Below are positions 10,729-19,249 of a stretch of 64,000 bases of DNA, in pieces. The stretch covers positions 1 through 64,000 of the forward strand of contig CAWEME010000008.1 of NCBI GenBank assembly GCA_963810055.1. Reading direction: 5' to 3'. Position numbers and translations under genes: made by a program. Below the pieces are notes generated by a model. It did not search any database and was not told where the DNA came from. It saw nothing but the letters and a program-made list of their open reading frames with translations. Origin of the DNA: REEB95 sp963810055. Its GTDB lineage: Bacteria > Pseudomonadota > Alphaproteobacteria > ATCC43930 > CGMCC-115725. How positions within the stretch are numbered: the first letter of the stretch is position 1; the number at the start of each line of letters is the position of its first letter.

Positions 10729-11247
10729 ATGGCGATTTCCGAAGCTGGCCCCGGCAAAAATAAATCGCCGTTCTGGCGCTTCTCCTTGCGCTTCTACGCG
10801 CTGCCCGGCGTGGCGCCCGCCTGCCTCGTCATGCAGGACGAAGCCAAGGCCGACGTCAATCTGATGCTTTATCTTCTCTTCCTTGCCACGCAGAAACGTG
10901 CGCTTGGCCGCGACGACATCGTATCGCTTGATAAGGCGATCTCGGTTTGGCGCGAGGAAGTCATTAAGCCGTTGCGCGCGCTGCGCCGGCATCTCAAGAG
11001 CGGCATAAGCGGCGTGGATGGCAAGATCGGCGAGGCGTTCCGTGACAAGTTGAAGGGTCTTGAGCTCGAAGCCGAGCGCATCACCCATGACACGTTGGCG
11101 CGCGAAGCGCCGCCCTTGAGCTTCCGCGCCGATGCCCCTTCGCCGCAGGCGGCGGCGCAAGCGAGCCTCGATGCTTACGGGAAATTCCTGGGATTCCTGC
11201 CGGCTGAGCCAGTCAAAATCTTGCTCGGCGCTTTCGCTAAACTTTAG
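10729..11247 (+). CDS. TIGR02444 / DUF2390 family protein
   Basis: 172 aa with an unbroken frame. It contains the family hallmark FWRFSLRFYALPGVAPACL at the N-terminus and a helical remainder with many charged residues. The biochemical role of DUF2390 proteins is not known. It begins 39 bases after the broken hydroxylase gene and its stop overlaps, tail to tail, the end of the intact ubiD gene by 4 bases. The clean frame here marks the right edge of the indel-rich block. Confidence 0.8.
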   Translation: MAISEAGPGKNKSPFWRFSLRFYALPGVAPACLVMQDEAKADVNLMLYLLFLATQKRALGRDDIVSLDKAISVWREEVIKPLRALRRHLKSGISGVDGKIGEAFRDKLKGLELEAERITHDTLAREAPPLSFRADAPSPQAAAQASLDAYGKFLGFLPAEPVKILLGAFAKL

Positions 11248-12902
11248 TTGCGGCCGTTGCCGTCTTTTTTATCGAGCTGGTCGGGGTGGAACTTGGTCTC
11301 GGGCTTGATGCCCTTGCGCCTCAACTGCGCGCTGATCTTGCCATTATCGAGATAACGGCCCTCGGCGGCGCGCTTCGCCGCCTCGTCCCACACCGGCAGC
11401 CAGTCGCCGAGCGAATAGCCGAACCAGGGCGGTTGCGGATGGAGGGGCTGAAGTCCGAGTTCCTCCCATATTTTCTTGGCGCGTTCCATGTATTCGCGTT
11501 TGGGCAATGCCAAAGGCGGCATGTCGCCCTTCATGGTCGCGTCCATCAGCAGCGTCGAGTCTTCTTCGCCATCATGTTCGCGTTTGGGTCCATGGCCCTG
11601 TCCGCGATGCGGCACCACCTGGACGTCTGCGACCGGATTCATGCGATAGGCCATCGCCCAGAGCAGCGCATCGGCGTTGCCGGGCTCGATGTCGTCATTG
11701 ACGGCGATGCAGATCTTGCCGGTGTCGCCCTTGAAGAAGGCCGCGCCATAAAGCGCACGCCAAATTTCGGTGCGCGGCATGCCCTTCTCCAGCGTCAGGA
11801 TCAGCACGCGCAGCAATCCGGTCAGTGGCTCATGCAGGCTGACGCGCTTGACACCGCGGATGCCGAGCGCATTGCGCAGATGCGCGAGGAATAGCGGCTC
11901 ATAGGCGATGCGCTTGATGACGCTCAATTCGCTCGGCGCCACTTGGCTGATGTAGGAAGGAATGACCGGGTGCTTGCGGTGCGTGATCGCGGTCACCCGC
12001 ATCGGCATGTTGTATTCCTCGAGCGCGACATGGCCGTGCAATTCGCCGAACGGCGCCTCGGGCTCGACATATTCGGTGTCGATCACACCCTCGATCACCA
12101 GCTCGGCCTCGGCCGGCACCAGCAAATCGACGCTGCTCGCGCGCACCACGTTGATCGGCGCCCCGGCCAGGCCTCCCGCGACCGTGAATTCATCGACGCC
12201 GATCGGCAGCTTCTGCGGCCCCATGAAGGCGACATAAGGCGGGCAGCCGAGCACGATCGCGCAGGGCATGGTCTCATCGCCGCGCTTCTGGTGCTTGACG
12301 TAATGGAGATAGCCTTCGGCGCCGCCGACCCGCGTCGCCATGCGCACCACCAGCCGGTCCGACGCTTTCAGCGCGGCGCGGTATGTCCCCATGTTCTGCA
12401 CGCCGGTTTCGGGGTCCTTGGTGATGACGTTGGTCGCGGTCAGCGTCGGCGCGCTGTCGAAGCCGGGGGTCGAGACCGGGATCGGAAGAGCGTCGAGACC
12501 CTTGCCCTCGCCTTGCAGATCCTTGCCCTCGATCACCACTTCCTGGCACACCGCCTTGTTGACGATGCGCGGCGGGATCGGGTTGGCGATGGCGTTATCC
12601 CACTTGGCCTGGATCTGTTCGACCGGCGCGCCCATGCCGACGCTGTAGATCGCCGGGTTGGCGGCGATGGCGCCGACCACCACCGGCATGCCGTATTTCC
12701 GGCCCTTGGCGTCGACGATGTTGGTGAACAGGAAGGCCTTGCGCTCGGATTCGTCGATCCCGCCGACGAATTGCCAGCGCACCAGCGGATGCAACTCCGA
12801 ATCCTTATCGATCGGCCGGTCGATGGTGAGCAGCAGGTTGCGCTGCTTGAGCGCCTCCAGATGCTCATGCAGATCGGGATAGGAGCGGCCTGAATCCGGC
12901 AT
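11244..12902 (-). CDS. UbiD family (prenyl-FMN-dependent) decarboxylase
   Basis: 552 aa, full length for the family. Conserved blocks include SDLHEHLEALKQRNLLLTI-type N-terminus, LPIPVSTPGFDSAPTLTA, GTYRAALKASDRLVVRM, EPEAPFGELHGHVALEEYN and KIWEELGLQPL. UbiD enzymes use prenylated FMN made by UbiX; no ubiX is in the window. It is the first gene after an ABC importer set on the same strand (6 bases downstream of the binding-protein gene), so it probably acts on the imported acid. It is a close paralogue of the broken copy at 5165-6817. The exact substrate cannot be read from sequence. Confidence 0.9.
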   Translation of the reverse strand: MPDSGRSYPDLHEHLEALKQRNLLLTIDRPIDKDSELHPLVRWQFVGGIDESERKAFLFTNIVDAKGRKYGMPVVVGAIAANPAIYSVGMGAPVEQIQAKWDNAIANPIPPRIVNKAVCQEVVIEGKDLQGEGKGLDALPIPVSTPGFDSAPTLTATNVITKDPETGVQNMGTYRAALKASDRLVVRMATRVGGAEGYLHYVKHQKRGDETMPCAIVLGCPPYVAFMGPQKLPIGVDEFTVAGGLAGAPINVVRASSVDLLVPAEAELVIEGVIDTEYVEPEAPFGELHGHVALEEYNMPMRVTAITHRKHPVIPSYISQVAPSELSVIKRIAYEPLFLAHLRNALGIRGVKRVSLHEPLTGLLRVLILTLEKGMPRTEIWRALYGAAFFKGDTGKICIAVNDDIEPGNADALLWAMAYRMNPVADVQVVPHRGQGHGPKREHDGEEDSTLLMDATMKGDMPPLALPKREYMERAKKIWEELGLQPLHPQPPWFGYSLGDWLPVWDEAAKRAAEGRYLDNGKISAQLRRKGIKPETKFHPDQLDKKDGNGRN

Positions 12903-12907
12903 GGCGG

Positions 12908-13981
12908 TCAGATGGTCTGCGCCTTGGCCATGGCTATCACCCTGGCGCGGTCGAAGTTGTTGGCCTCGTCGATCAGCGCGTTGGTGTAAAGCGGCTTGAG
13001 GTCGGGAATCTTGAGATTGATGAAATCGGCCTCGCGCCGCAATTCGGCCTCCTGGATCGCGCCCATCTTAAGGCCGGGATAGGGCGGCCGGTAGAGCAGG
13101 ATGCGCCGTTTCATGGCGTTGGCGGTCTTAATCGCGGCTTCGGTGGGACTCAAGCCTTCCGGCGCCTGGCCGGGATAGAGCTCGAGGAACGCCTTGGCTC
13201 CGGCCGGTGGGTTGGCGAGGATGTATTCCGAGGACATGGCGATGGTGCGCGCGAAGGCGGCGCACAGCGCATGGTTTTTTTCGATGAAATCCCGGCGCGC
13301 GCCGATGAAGAAGCCGCCGATGAACGGTATCTTGGGCGGGCGCGGCAGATAGCGCATGGCGATGCCGGCGTTCTCGATCAGGCCGAAGCCGGTGTCGAAA
13401 TACGCCAGCGCGTCGATATCGCCGCGATCGAGCGCCACGCCCGCGGTCACGCCTTCGCCCACCACGACCCAGGACACGTCGTTGTCGGGATTGATGCCGA
13501 GATTATTGAGCACCTCGCGCGTCACCGGGTAATCGGTCGCGCCCAAATTGGAGACGCCGATTTTCTTGCCGCGCAAATCCTGATAGCTCTGGATCGGCGA
13601 GTTCGGCTTCACCGCCACGTCCCATTTATAGGGATAGCTGTATTCATACATGCAGCGGATCGGCGGCAATTCGCCCTTGGCAAAAAGCGGCAACGCCACC
13701 GACGGGCTGATCACGCCGAACTCGATGTCGCCGCGGTCGAGCGCGATGAAGGTCGCGCTCAAGGAGCCCAAGGACAGGCCCTGGAGCTGGAAGCCTTGCT
13801 GGTGAGTGAAGCCCAGCGGCTCGCCGATCATCACGTTCATGAAGGTGATGTTGAGCAGCTTGAGGCCGACGCCGAAACGGACCTGGCGCAAATCGGCCGC
13901 CAGTGCGCGAGATTGACCCAGTGCGGCCAGCGCGCCTCCAGCCAAGCCCGACAGGATCAGATCACGGCGGTTCAAATTCAT
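12908..13981 (-). CDS. ABC transporter substrate-binding protein (NitT/TauT, NMT1 type)
   Basis: 357 aa from the ATG at 13981. The N-terminus MNLNRRDLILSGLAGGALAAL has paired arginines before a hydrophobic stretch, suggesting Tat export. The body is an NMT1/OMP-decarboxylase-like periplasmic protein, with LSATFIALDRGDIEFGVIS and the LRGKKIGVSNLGATDYPVTREVL segment typical of the class. It is followed by ubiD and preceded by its permease (20-base gap) and ATPase genes, making a complete importer. Members bind sulfonates, thiamine precursors or aromatic acids; here an aromatic carboxylate is inferred from the decarboxylase. Confidence 0.85.
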   Translation of the reverse strand: MNLNRRDLILSGLAGGALAALGQSRALAADLRQVRFGVGLKLLNITFMNVMIGEPLGFTHQQGFQLQGLSLGSLSATFIALDRGDIEFGVISPSVALPLFAKGELPPIRCMYEYSYPYKWDVAVKPNSPIQSYQDLRGKKIGVSNLGATDYPVTREVLNNLGINPDNDVSWVVVGEGVTAGVALDRGDIDALAYFDTGFGLIENAGIAMRYLPRPPKIPFIGGFFIGARRDFIEKNHALCAAFARTIAMSSEYILANPPAGAKAFLELYPGQAPEGLSPTEAAIKTANAMKRRILLYRPPYPGLKMGAIQEAELRREADFINLKIPDLKPLYTNALIDEANNFDRARVIAMAKAQTI

Positions 13982-14001
13982 AAGGCTCCTCCCTATTGCC
14001 G

Positions 14002-14850
14002 TCAGTCTTTTTTCCGGTTCGCCCAGTGGATGGTGCGGCGCTCGAACACGCGGATGGTCAGGTGAAAGACAATGCCAACGACGCCCAGCAAAATTAGCGC
14101 GGCGAACACCGTCGACACGTTGGTCGCGGTCTGAGCCATGACGATGGTAACGCCGATGCCCTGCTGCGCACCAAGGAATTCCGCGACGATGGTGCCGAGC
14201 AGCGCGTAGACCATGGCCATGTCCAGGCCGGCGAATATATAGGGCGCGGCCGAGGGCAGCTTGACGATCCGATAGGTTTCGAGCCGCGAGGCCGAAAGCG
14301 CGTGCATCAAGTCGAGCCGCTCGCGCTCGGTGCCGCGCAGGCCGGTGAAGGTGTTGACCATCATCGGGAAAAAGGCGAGCAGCGCCGCCATGGTGATTTT
14401 CGAGCCGTCGCCGAATCCGCACCAGATCACGATCAGCGGCGCGATCGCCACCTTGGGCAGCACCTGGAAGGCGAAGGCGTAGGGCATGAGCACGGTCTCG
14501 ATGGGGCGGAATTCGGCCATCAGCGAGCCGAAGGCGATGCCCAACACGACCCCGATCAGGAAACCGATGACGGCGTTGAGGATTGTGCTGGCGAGCGGCA
14601 GGTAGAACCCGACCTTGCTGGTCAGCGGCACGTCGAGCCCGGCCCAAAGCGCCATCAGCACCCGTCCAGGCGGCGGCAGGATATAGGGTGGCACGTCGAG
14701 CCAGGTCACCGCCGCTTGCCACAGCGCTATCAGCACCACGACGCCGCCAAGGGTCAGAAAAATCTTGCCGGCGCTGCGGCCGAAACCGGTGTCGAGTGCC
14801 AGATCGGTTTCGGGCTTGACCGGCAACAGATCGGAACCGCCGGCGCTCAT
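14002..14850 (-). CDS. ABC transporter permease (NitT/TauT, SsuC/TauC type)
   Basis: 282 aa with about six membrane helices. The cytoplasmic EAA loop is visible as LMHALSASRLETYRIVKLPSA around residues 180-200. The N-terminal 25 residues are polar and lie in the cytoplasm. The ATG overlaps the ATPase stop by 4 bases, so translation is coupled. With the binding protein and ATPase on either side it forms the inner-membrane channel of importer 1. Confidence 0.88.
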   Translation of the reverse strand: MSAGGSDLLPVKPETDLALDTGFGRSAGKIFLTLGGVVVLIALWQAAVTWLDVPPYILPPPGRVLMALWAGLDVPLTSKVGFYLPLASTILNAVIGFLIGVVLGIAFGSLMAEFRPIETVLMPYAFAFQVLPKVAIAPLIVIWCGFGDGSKITMAALLAFFPMMVNTFTGLRGTERERLDLMHALSASRLETYRIVKLPSAAPYIFAGLDMAMVYALLGTIVAEFLGAQQGIGVTIVMAQTATNVSTVFAALILLGVVGIVFHLTIRVFERRTIHWANRKKD

Positions 14851-15662
14851 GGTGTCTCGCCCGTGCCGCGATCGAGCAAACTGCGGATCTCGCGCGTCAG
14901 GCGCAAATATTCCGGATCACCCGGCGTAGTGTCGAAGCGTCGCGGCCGCGGCAGATTGATCGGGAAGTCGCCCAGCACGCGGCCCGGGCGCGGCGACATC
15001 ACCACCACGCGGTCCCCCAGGAACACGGATTCGGCGATGCTGTGGGTGATGAGCAGGATGGTCTTGCGGGTGGCCTGCCAGATGTCCTGGAGCTCGACAT
15101 TCATGCGCTCGCGCGTCAGCGCGTCGAGCGCGCCGAAGGGCTCGTCCATCAGCAGCACCTTGGGGTCGCGCGCCAGTGCGCGGCAGATCGCGGCGCGCTG
15201 CTGCATGCCGCCCGAAAGCTCGTAAGGATATTTGTCCTCGAACCCGCCAAGCCCGGTCTTGGCCAACAATTCGCGCACCTCGCCGTCGCGATCCGCTTGC
15301 CGCCATCCGACGCGCAGCGGCAGTAGCGCATTCTCCAGGATGGTGAGCCAGGGCAGCAGTGTCGCGTTCTGGAAGATGACGCCGATTTCGCGCGACGGGC
15401 CGCGAATAGGGGATCCGGCCAGCGTCAGACTCCCGGCGCTGGCCTGGTCGAGTCCGGCGATCAGCCGGAGAAAGGTGCTCTTGCCGCAGCCCGAAGGACC
15501 GACGACGCAGACGAAGTCGCCGTCGCCGATGGCGAGGCTGATCCCCGCCAGCGCCTTGATCGCGTCGCCCGAGGTGGTGCGGTAGGTCTTGGCGACATCC
15601 TCGGCGACGATCAGCGGCGCCACGGCCTCGCGATGTCGCGCCCTGGCTTCAGGCCGCGCCAT
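14847..15662 (-). CDS. ABC transporter ATP-binding protein (NitT/TauT, SsuB/TauB type)
   Basis: About 271 aa from the ATG at 15662; a longer in-frame start at 15731 exists but would run 83 bases into the upstream amidohydrolase gene. Visible are Walker A GPSGCGKST, the Q-loop VIFQNATLLPW, the signature ELSGGMQQR, Walker B VLLMDEPFGALD and the switch histidine LLITHS. All motifs are intact, unlike its frameshifted counterpart at 16663-17417. It overlaps the amidohydrolase end by 14 bases and the permease start by 4, so it sits in the middle of one long operon. Confidence 0.9.
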   Translation of the reverse strand: MARPEARARHREAVAPLIVAEDVAKTYRTTSGDAIKALAGISLAIGDGDFVCVVGPSGCGKSTFLRLIAGLDQASAGSLTLAGSPIRGPSREIGVIFQNATLLPWLTILENALLPLRVGWRQADRDGEVRELLAKTGLGGFEDKYPYELSGGMQQRAAICRALARDPKVLLMDEPFGALDALTRERMNVELQDIWQATRKTILLITHSIAESVFLGDRVVVMSPRPGRVLGDFPINLPRPRRFDTTPGDPEYLRLTREIRSLLDRGTGETP

Positions 15663-16653
15663 GGCCGCAGCCGCAATCGATATGGAACAGCTGGATGGCG
15701 GTTTCGCCGAGAATCTTTTTCTTCGCCGCATTGTCGAGAGACGAATTCTCCACTACTTTCGCGGGTTCGGGGTCGCCGATCGGGAAGGGGTGATCGGAGC
15801 CGAGCATCACCTTCTCCGCTCCGGCGACTTCGCACAGGAATTCGAGCGCGCGCGGCTCGAACAGCACGGTGTCGAAATAGAGTCGGCGGAAGGATGCGAC
15901 CGGATCGGCGTAATCCTTGGGATGGATGTCGAAATTGCGCTTCAACCGGCCGAGGGCGAAAGGCAGCGCCGCGCCGCCATGCGAAACCACCAGCTTGACC
16001 CCCGGATAGCGCGTCAAATGCCCCGAGAACAGCAGCCGCGCGACGGCGATGGTCGTATCGGTCAGCCGCCCGGCGGCGTTGACCAGGTCGTAATCGTTCA
16101 AGCGGTCGTCGCCGCAGGCGAACATGGGGTGGAGGAACAGCGTCGCCTGGCGCGCCGAAGCGACCTGCCAGAACGGCTCAAGATCGGGTCCGTCGAGCGC
16201 GCCGCCGACGCCCTTGGGCTGGGTCCCGATCATGGCGCCGGGGAAGCCCTGGCCCAGCGCCTCGTCGAGGATAGCGGCGGCAAGCTTGCCGCTTTGCAGC
16301 GGGACGCAAGCGAGCGGCACGAAAGCTTCGAATCCGGCGGCGCCCTTGCGCATGTGCTCGTTCAGGAACCGGCACCAGGCGGCGCCTTCCTCGGCCGGCA
16401 ATTCATAGCCGAACATGTCGAGCCATCCACCCACCACCTGGCGGTCGATGCGCTGGCGCTCGAGCCATTCCTTGCGCTGCGCCAGGTCGCTGAGGCGCGG
16501 CATCACCGGCCTGGTCGGCGGCTGCTTGACGAAGGCCAGGCGCATCGCGCCGCGCTCACCCAGCACCTCGACCGAGGGAAACATCCTCCGCTCGGCGCAA
16601 AGCGCATCGAGCAGACTCGCCGGAACGTAATGGGCATGGGTATCGACGATCAT
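15649..16653 (-). CDS. Amidohydrolase 2 (ACMSD-like metal-dependent hydrolase/decarboxylase)
   Basis: 334 aa. The N-terminus MIVDTHAHYVP has the HxH metal motif of the amidohydrolase superfamily. Further ligands are in LFLHPMF (about residue 175), VVSHGGAALPF (about 230) and LGSDHPFPIGD (about 285, the catalytic aspartate). This arrangement matches the aminocarboxymuconate-semialdehyde decarboxylase branch, which removes carboxyl groups from aromatic-ring-cleavage or hydroxybenzoate-type acids without oxidant. It lies exactly between two ABC importer sets. The C-terminal tail is unusually rich in Cys, His and Gly (DCGCGHGAA). Confidence 0.85.
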   Translation of the reverse strand: MIVDTHAHYVPASLLDALCAERRMFPSVEVLGERGAMRLAFVKQPPTRPVMPRLSDLAQRKEWLERQRIDRQVVGGWLDMFGYELPAEEGAAWCRFLNEHMRKGAAGFEAFVPLACVPLQSGKLAAAILDEALGQGFPGAMIGTQPKGVGGALDGPDLEPFWQVASARQATLFLHPMFACGDDRLNDYDLVNAAGRLTDTTIAVARLLFSGHLTRYPGVKLVVSHGGAALPFALGRLKRNFDIHPKDYADPVASFRRLYFDTVLFEPRALEFLCEVAGAEKVMLGSDHPFPIGDPEPAKVVENSSLDNAAKKKILGETAIQLFHIDCGCGHGAA

Positions 16654-16662
16654 TCCGCCTCC

Positions 16663-17417
16663 TCAAGCCTCCTGTTCGGTCGCCAGCGCGCGCAGGATAG
16701 CGGAGCGGATATCGTTGCGCTGGGATTCGCTGGTGGCCTTGTCGAACGATGCCTCATAGGCGATGGCGGCCGGCCGGTGGAAGACCAGGATGCGCCGCCC
16801 CAATTGCAATGCCTCGTTGATCGAATGGGTGATGAAGATGCCGGTGGCGCCGGTTTCGCGGACGAGATCAAGGAACTCCGCGCGCAAGCCGTTGGCGGTG
16901 ACCTCGTCGAGCGCCGAGAATGGCTCGTCGCAGAGCAGGATATCGGGTTTGACGGCGAAAGCGCGGGCGATGCTGACGCGTTGGCGCATGCCGCCCGACA
17001 GCGCATGGGGATAGTCCTGGGCGTGCGCGGAAAGCCCCAGCCGGTCGAGCCACTTCGCTGCGATCTCCATGCGCTCGGCCAAGGGCGCGTGGTTCAATTC
17101 CAGGCCCAAGGCCACGTTCTCGATCGCGCTGCGCCAGGGCATCAGCCGGTCGTTCTGGAACACGATGCCGATCTTGCCGCGGAACCAGGGGAAATCGCGG
17201 AACGGGTCGCGGCCCTGCACCGTCACCTTGCCGGATGAGGGCTCGATCAGGCCGGCGACGAGATTGAAGGTGGTCGATTTCCGCAGCCGGTCTTGCCCAG
17301 GATCGCGACCAATTCGCCGCGATCGACCGAAAAACTCAAATCGCGCACCGCATAGTTGCCGTCGTCGCGCCCGAAGGTCTTGCTCACATGCTCGAATGCA
17401 ATCTCGGCCGCGGTCAC
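16663..17417 (-). CDS. ABC transporter ATP-binding protein, frameshifted inside Walker A
   Basis: Starts at the GTG at 17417, overlapping the permease stop as GTGA. The N-terminal frame reads as far as ILGKTGCG and then loses one base in the Walker A lysine codon (around 17279-17282). The other frame resumes at STTF and is intact to the end, with VIFQNDRLMPW (Q-loop), ALSGGMRQR (signature), ILLCDEPFSALD (Walker B) and IFITHSINEA (switch). All other motifs are conserved, so a single missing base in the sequence is the simplest reading. It would power importer 2. Confidence 0.8.
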
Positions 17418-18229
17418 AGCGAACGCTCCGTCGCTGGACGGTAACGCAGGACGGAATTCTCGATCGCCGTGATGATCCATTGCACGATCAGCACGAAGAA
17501 CACCAGCACCAGGGTCCATGCCACCGCGCCCGCCATGTCGAAAAGCTGTTGCTGCTGCAACAGTTCATAGCCGACGCCGCCGGTTGCGCCCACCAGCTCC
17601 GCCACCACCACGACGCGCGACGCGTTGCCGAGATTGACCTTCCAGGCGGTCAGAATCCCCGGCAGCACCGAGGGCCACACCAGCGTGCGCAACAGATTGT
17701 AGCGCGACGGCCGGAAGGACAGCGTCATCTCGAACAGATCCTTGGACATGGCGCGATAGGAATCGAGGATCTGGAAGCTGAAGGCCGGCAGGGTGGTCAT
17801 CACCATGATGAAGAAGATGCGGAATTCGATGCCCCGGAACCAGATGATCGCGATCACCACCCAGGACAGGGCCGGAATGCCCTGATTGAAATTCAACAGC
17901 GGATAGACGTAGCGCGCCAGGCGTTCCGACCGCCCCATCAGCACGGCGAGCACGCTCCCCAGCAGGAAGGCGCCGGCCAACCCCGCCAGAATCCGGCCGG
18001 AGGTCATGAGCGCGTCGTAAATCGTATCCCAGACGGTGAAAATCGCGATCAGGCGCAGAGCGATGGCGGGGATCGAGGGAAACAGAAAGGGCGGCACGAA
18101 ATAGGAGACGATCTGCCAGACCACGGCCAGCCCGGCCAGCGCCGCCACGCCCTCGAACTTGATCCTGGAACGCGGCGCCACGGCGCCGCCATGGGGCCGG
18201 CCCGCTTGGCGCGGCGCCGTCTCGGTCAT
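17414..18229 (-). CDS. ABC transporter permease (NitT/TauT type)
   Basis: 271 aa, six or so membrane helices, with an EAA-like loop around FEMTLSFRPSRYNLLRTLVWP. The GTG start of the ATPase overlaps its stop codon and its own ATG overlaps the stop of the binding-protein gene (18226-18229). Those tight overlaps show one translational unit, importer 2. It is only distantly similar to the permease at 14002-14850, so the two importers are not recent tandem copies. Confidence 0.87.
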   Translation of the reverse strand: MTETAPRQAGRPHGGAVAPRSRIKFEGVAALAGLAVVWQIVSYFVPPFLFPSIPAIALRLIAIFTVWDTIYDALMTSGRILAGLAGAFLLGSVLAVLMGRSERLARYVYPLLNFNQGIPALSWVVIAIIWFRGIEFRIFFIMVMTTLPAFSFQILDSYRAMSKDLFEMTLSFRPSRYNLLRTLVWPSVLPGILTAWKVNLGNASRVVVVAELVGATGGVGYELLQQQQLFDMAGAVAWTLVLVFFVLIVQWIITAIENSVLRYRPATERSL

Positions 18230-19221
18230 TCCATCGGCCCGGAATAGATCGAGGCCGCCGACGGCATGGCGGGCAATGTGCCGACCGCGACCCCTGCGCG
18301 ATAGACCGCCAGGATGCCGTCCTTGAGCTTGCCGGCGGGCGCGACCTTCATGCCGAGCCGCGTGTTGTGCCGGATCAGGTCGACCAGGGCCTTGCGTTGG
18401 TCGTCGTCGGCATTGGCGCCGCCGATGATCGAAGCGGCCTCCACCGGATTAGCCAAAACCCAGGCGGCGGCGGCCTTATAGCTGCGATAGAGCGGCGCGA
18501 TCAGCTCGGGATGCTTGTCGATCCAGGATTGCTGCGCGGCAACGCCGAGATAGGGGATCGAGTCGGTATGCGCGAAGCCACGCCAAGTCGGCGCGATGTT
18601 GAGATCGAGCGTGCGGATGCTGGGTTTCTTGGCGAGCAGCACGGAATAGGCCGGCTCCCACAACTGCACGGCGTCGGCCCGGTCGGCCAGCGCGTAACCG
18701 ACCAGGCCGGGCGTCGCGGTATTGACCACGGTGAAGGAGTCCGGCGCCAAGCCCTGCTGCTGCGCAAACCAGGCAAACATCGAATAATTGGTCGTGCCGC
18801 GCGCCGCGGCGATCTGTTTACCCTTGAGGTCCGCCAGCGTCTTGATGTCGGGCCGCTGCGTCACCACCGCGCCCCAGTAATCGAACAGGTTGAAGAGATA
18901 GGCCGCTTTGACGCCGCGCGTATCGGCCAGCCCGACGGTAAGGACCGCGGCGCTGCCGCCGAGATCGAATTCGCCGGTATTGAATTCGGTGGCGTAGGCG
19001 TCAGGCGTGCGTTCGGGGAAGCTGATATCGAGACCGTTCTGCTTGTCGAAGCTCTTGGCCTTGATGACCGGCGGCAGGAAGGCGCCGAGCGAGGGCGCGC
19101 TGAACACCACGATGGTGATCGGCGTGAGGGGCTGCGCGCCAGCCATGGGCAATCCTGCCAACAGCAGGCACAGCGCGGCAAATAGCGCCCAGGTGCCGCG
19201 ATGGAAACGATGACAGATCAT
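18226..19221 (-). CDS. ABC transporter substrate-binding protein (NitT/TauT type)
   Basis: 331 aa with a classical Sec signal peptide (WALFAALCLLLAGLPMAGA, cleavage near residue 29). The mature part is a two-lobed periplasmic binding protein: ITIVVFSAPSLGAFLPPVI at the start, then LADLKGKQIAAARGTTNYS for the second lobe hinge. It is the first gene of importer 2, 28 bases downstream of the large hydroxylase subunit, so hydroxylase and importer may be co-transcribed. The ligand is unknown; the company it keeps suggests an aromatic or N-heterocyclic acid. Confidence 0.85.
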   Translation of the reverse strand: MICHRFHRGTWALFAALCLLLAGLPMAGAQPLTPITIVVFSAPSLGAFLPPVIKAKSFDKQNGLDISFPERTPDAYATEFNTGEFDLGGSAAVLTVGLADTRGVKAAYLFNLFDYWGAVVTQRPDIKTLADLKGKQIAAARGTTNYSMFAWFAQQQGLAPDSFTVVNTATPGLVGYALADRADAVQLWEPAYSVLLAKKPSIRTLDLNIAPTWRGFAHTDSIPYLGVAAQQSWIDKHPELIAPLYRSYKAAAAWVLANPVEAASIIGGANADDDQRKALVDLIRHNTRLGMKVAPAGKLKDGILAVYRAGVAVGTLPAMPSAASIYSGPME

Positions 19222-19249
19222 GCTACCCCTCCCACGTTTTCCTTATCGT

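Noticed and set aside
12908..14722. 604-aa long form of the substrate-binding protein
   Set aside because: The first 247 codons overlap the permease gene in a shadow frame; the export signal begins at 13981.
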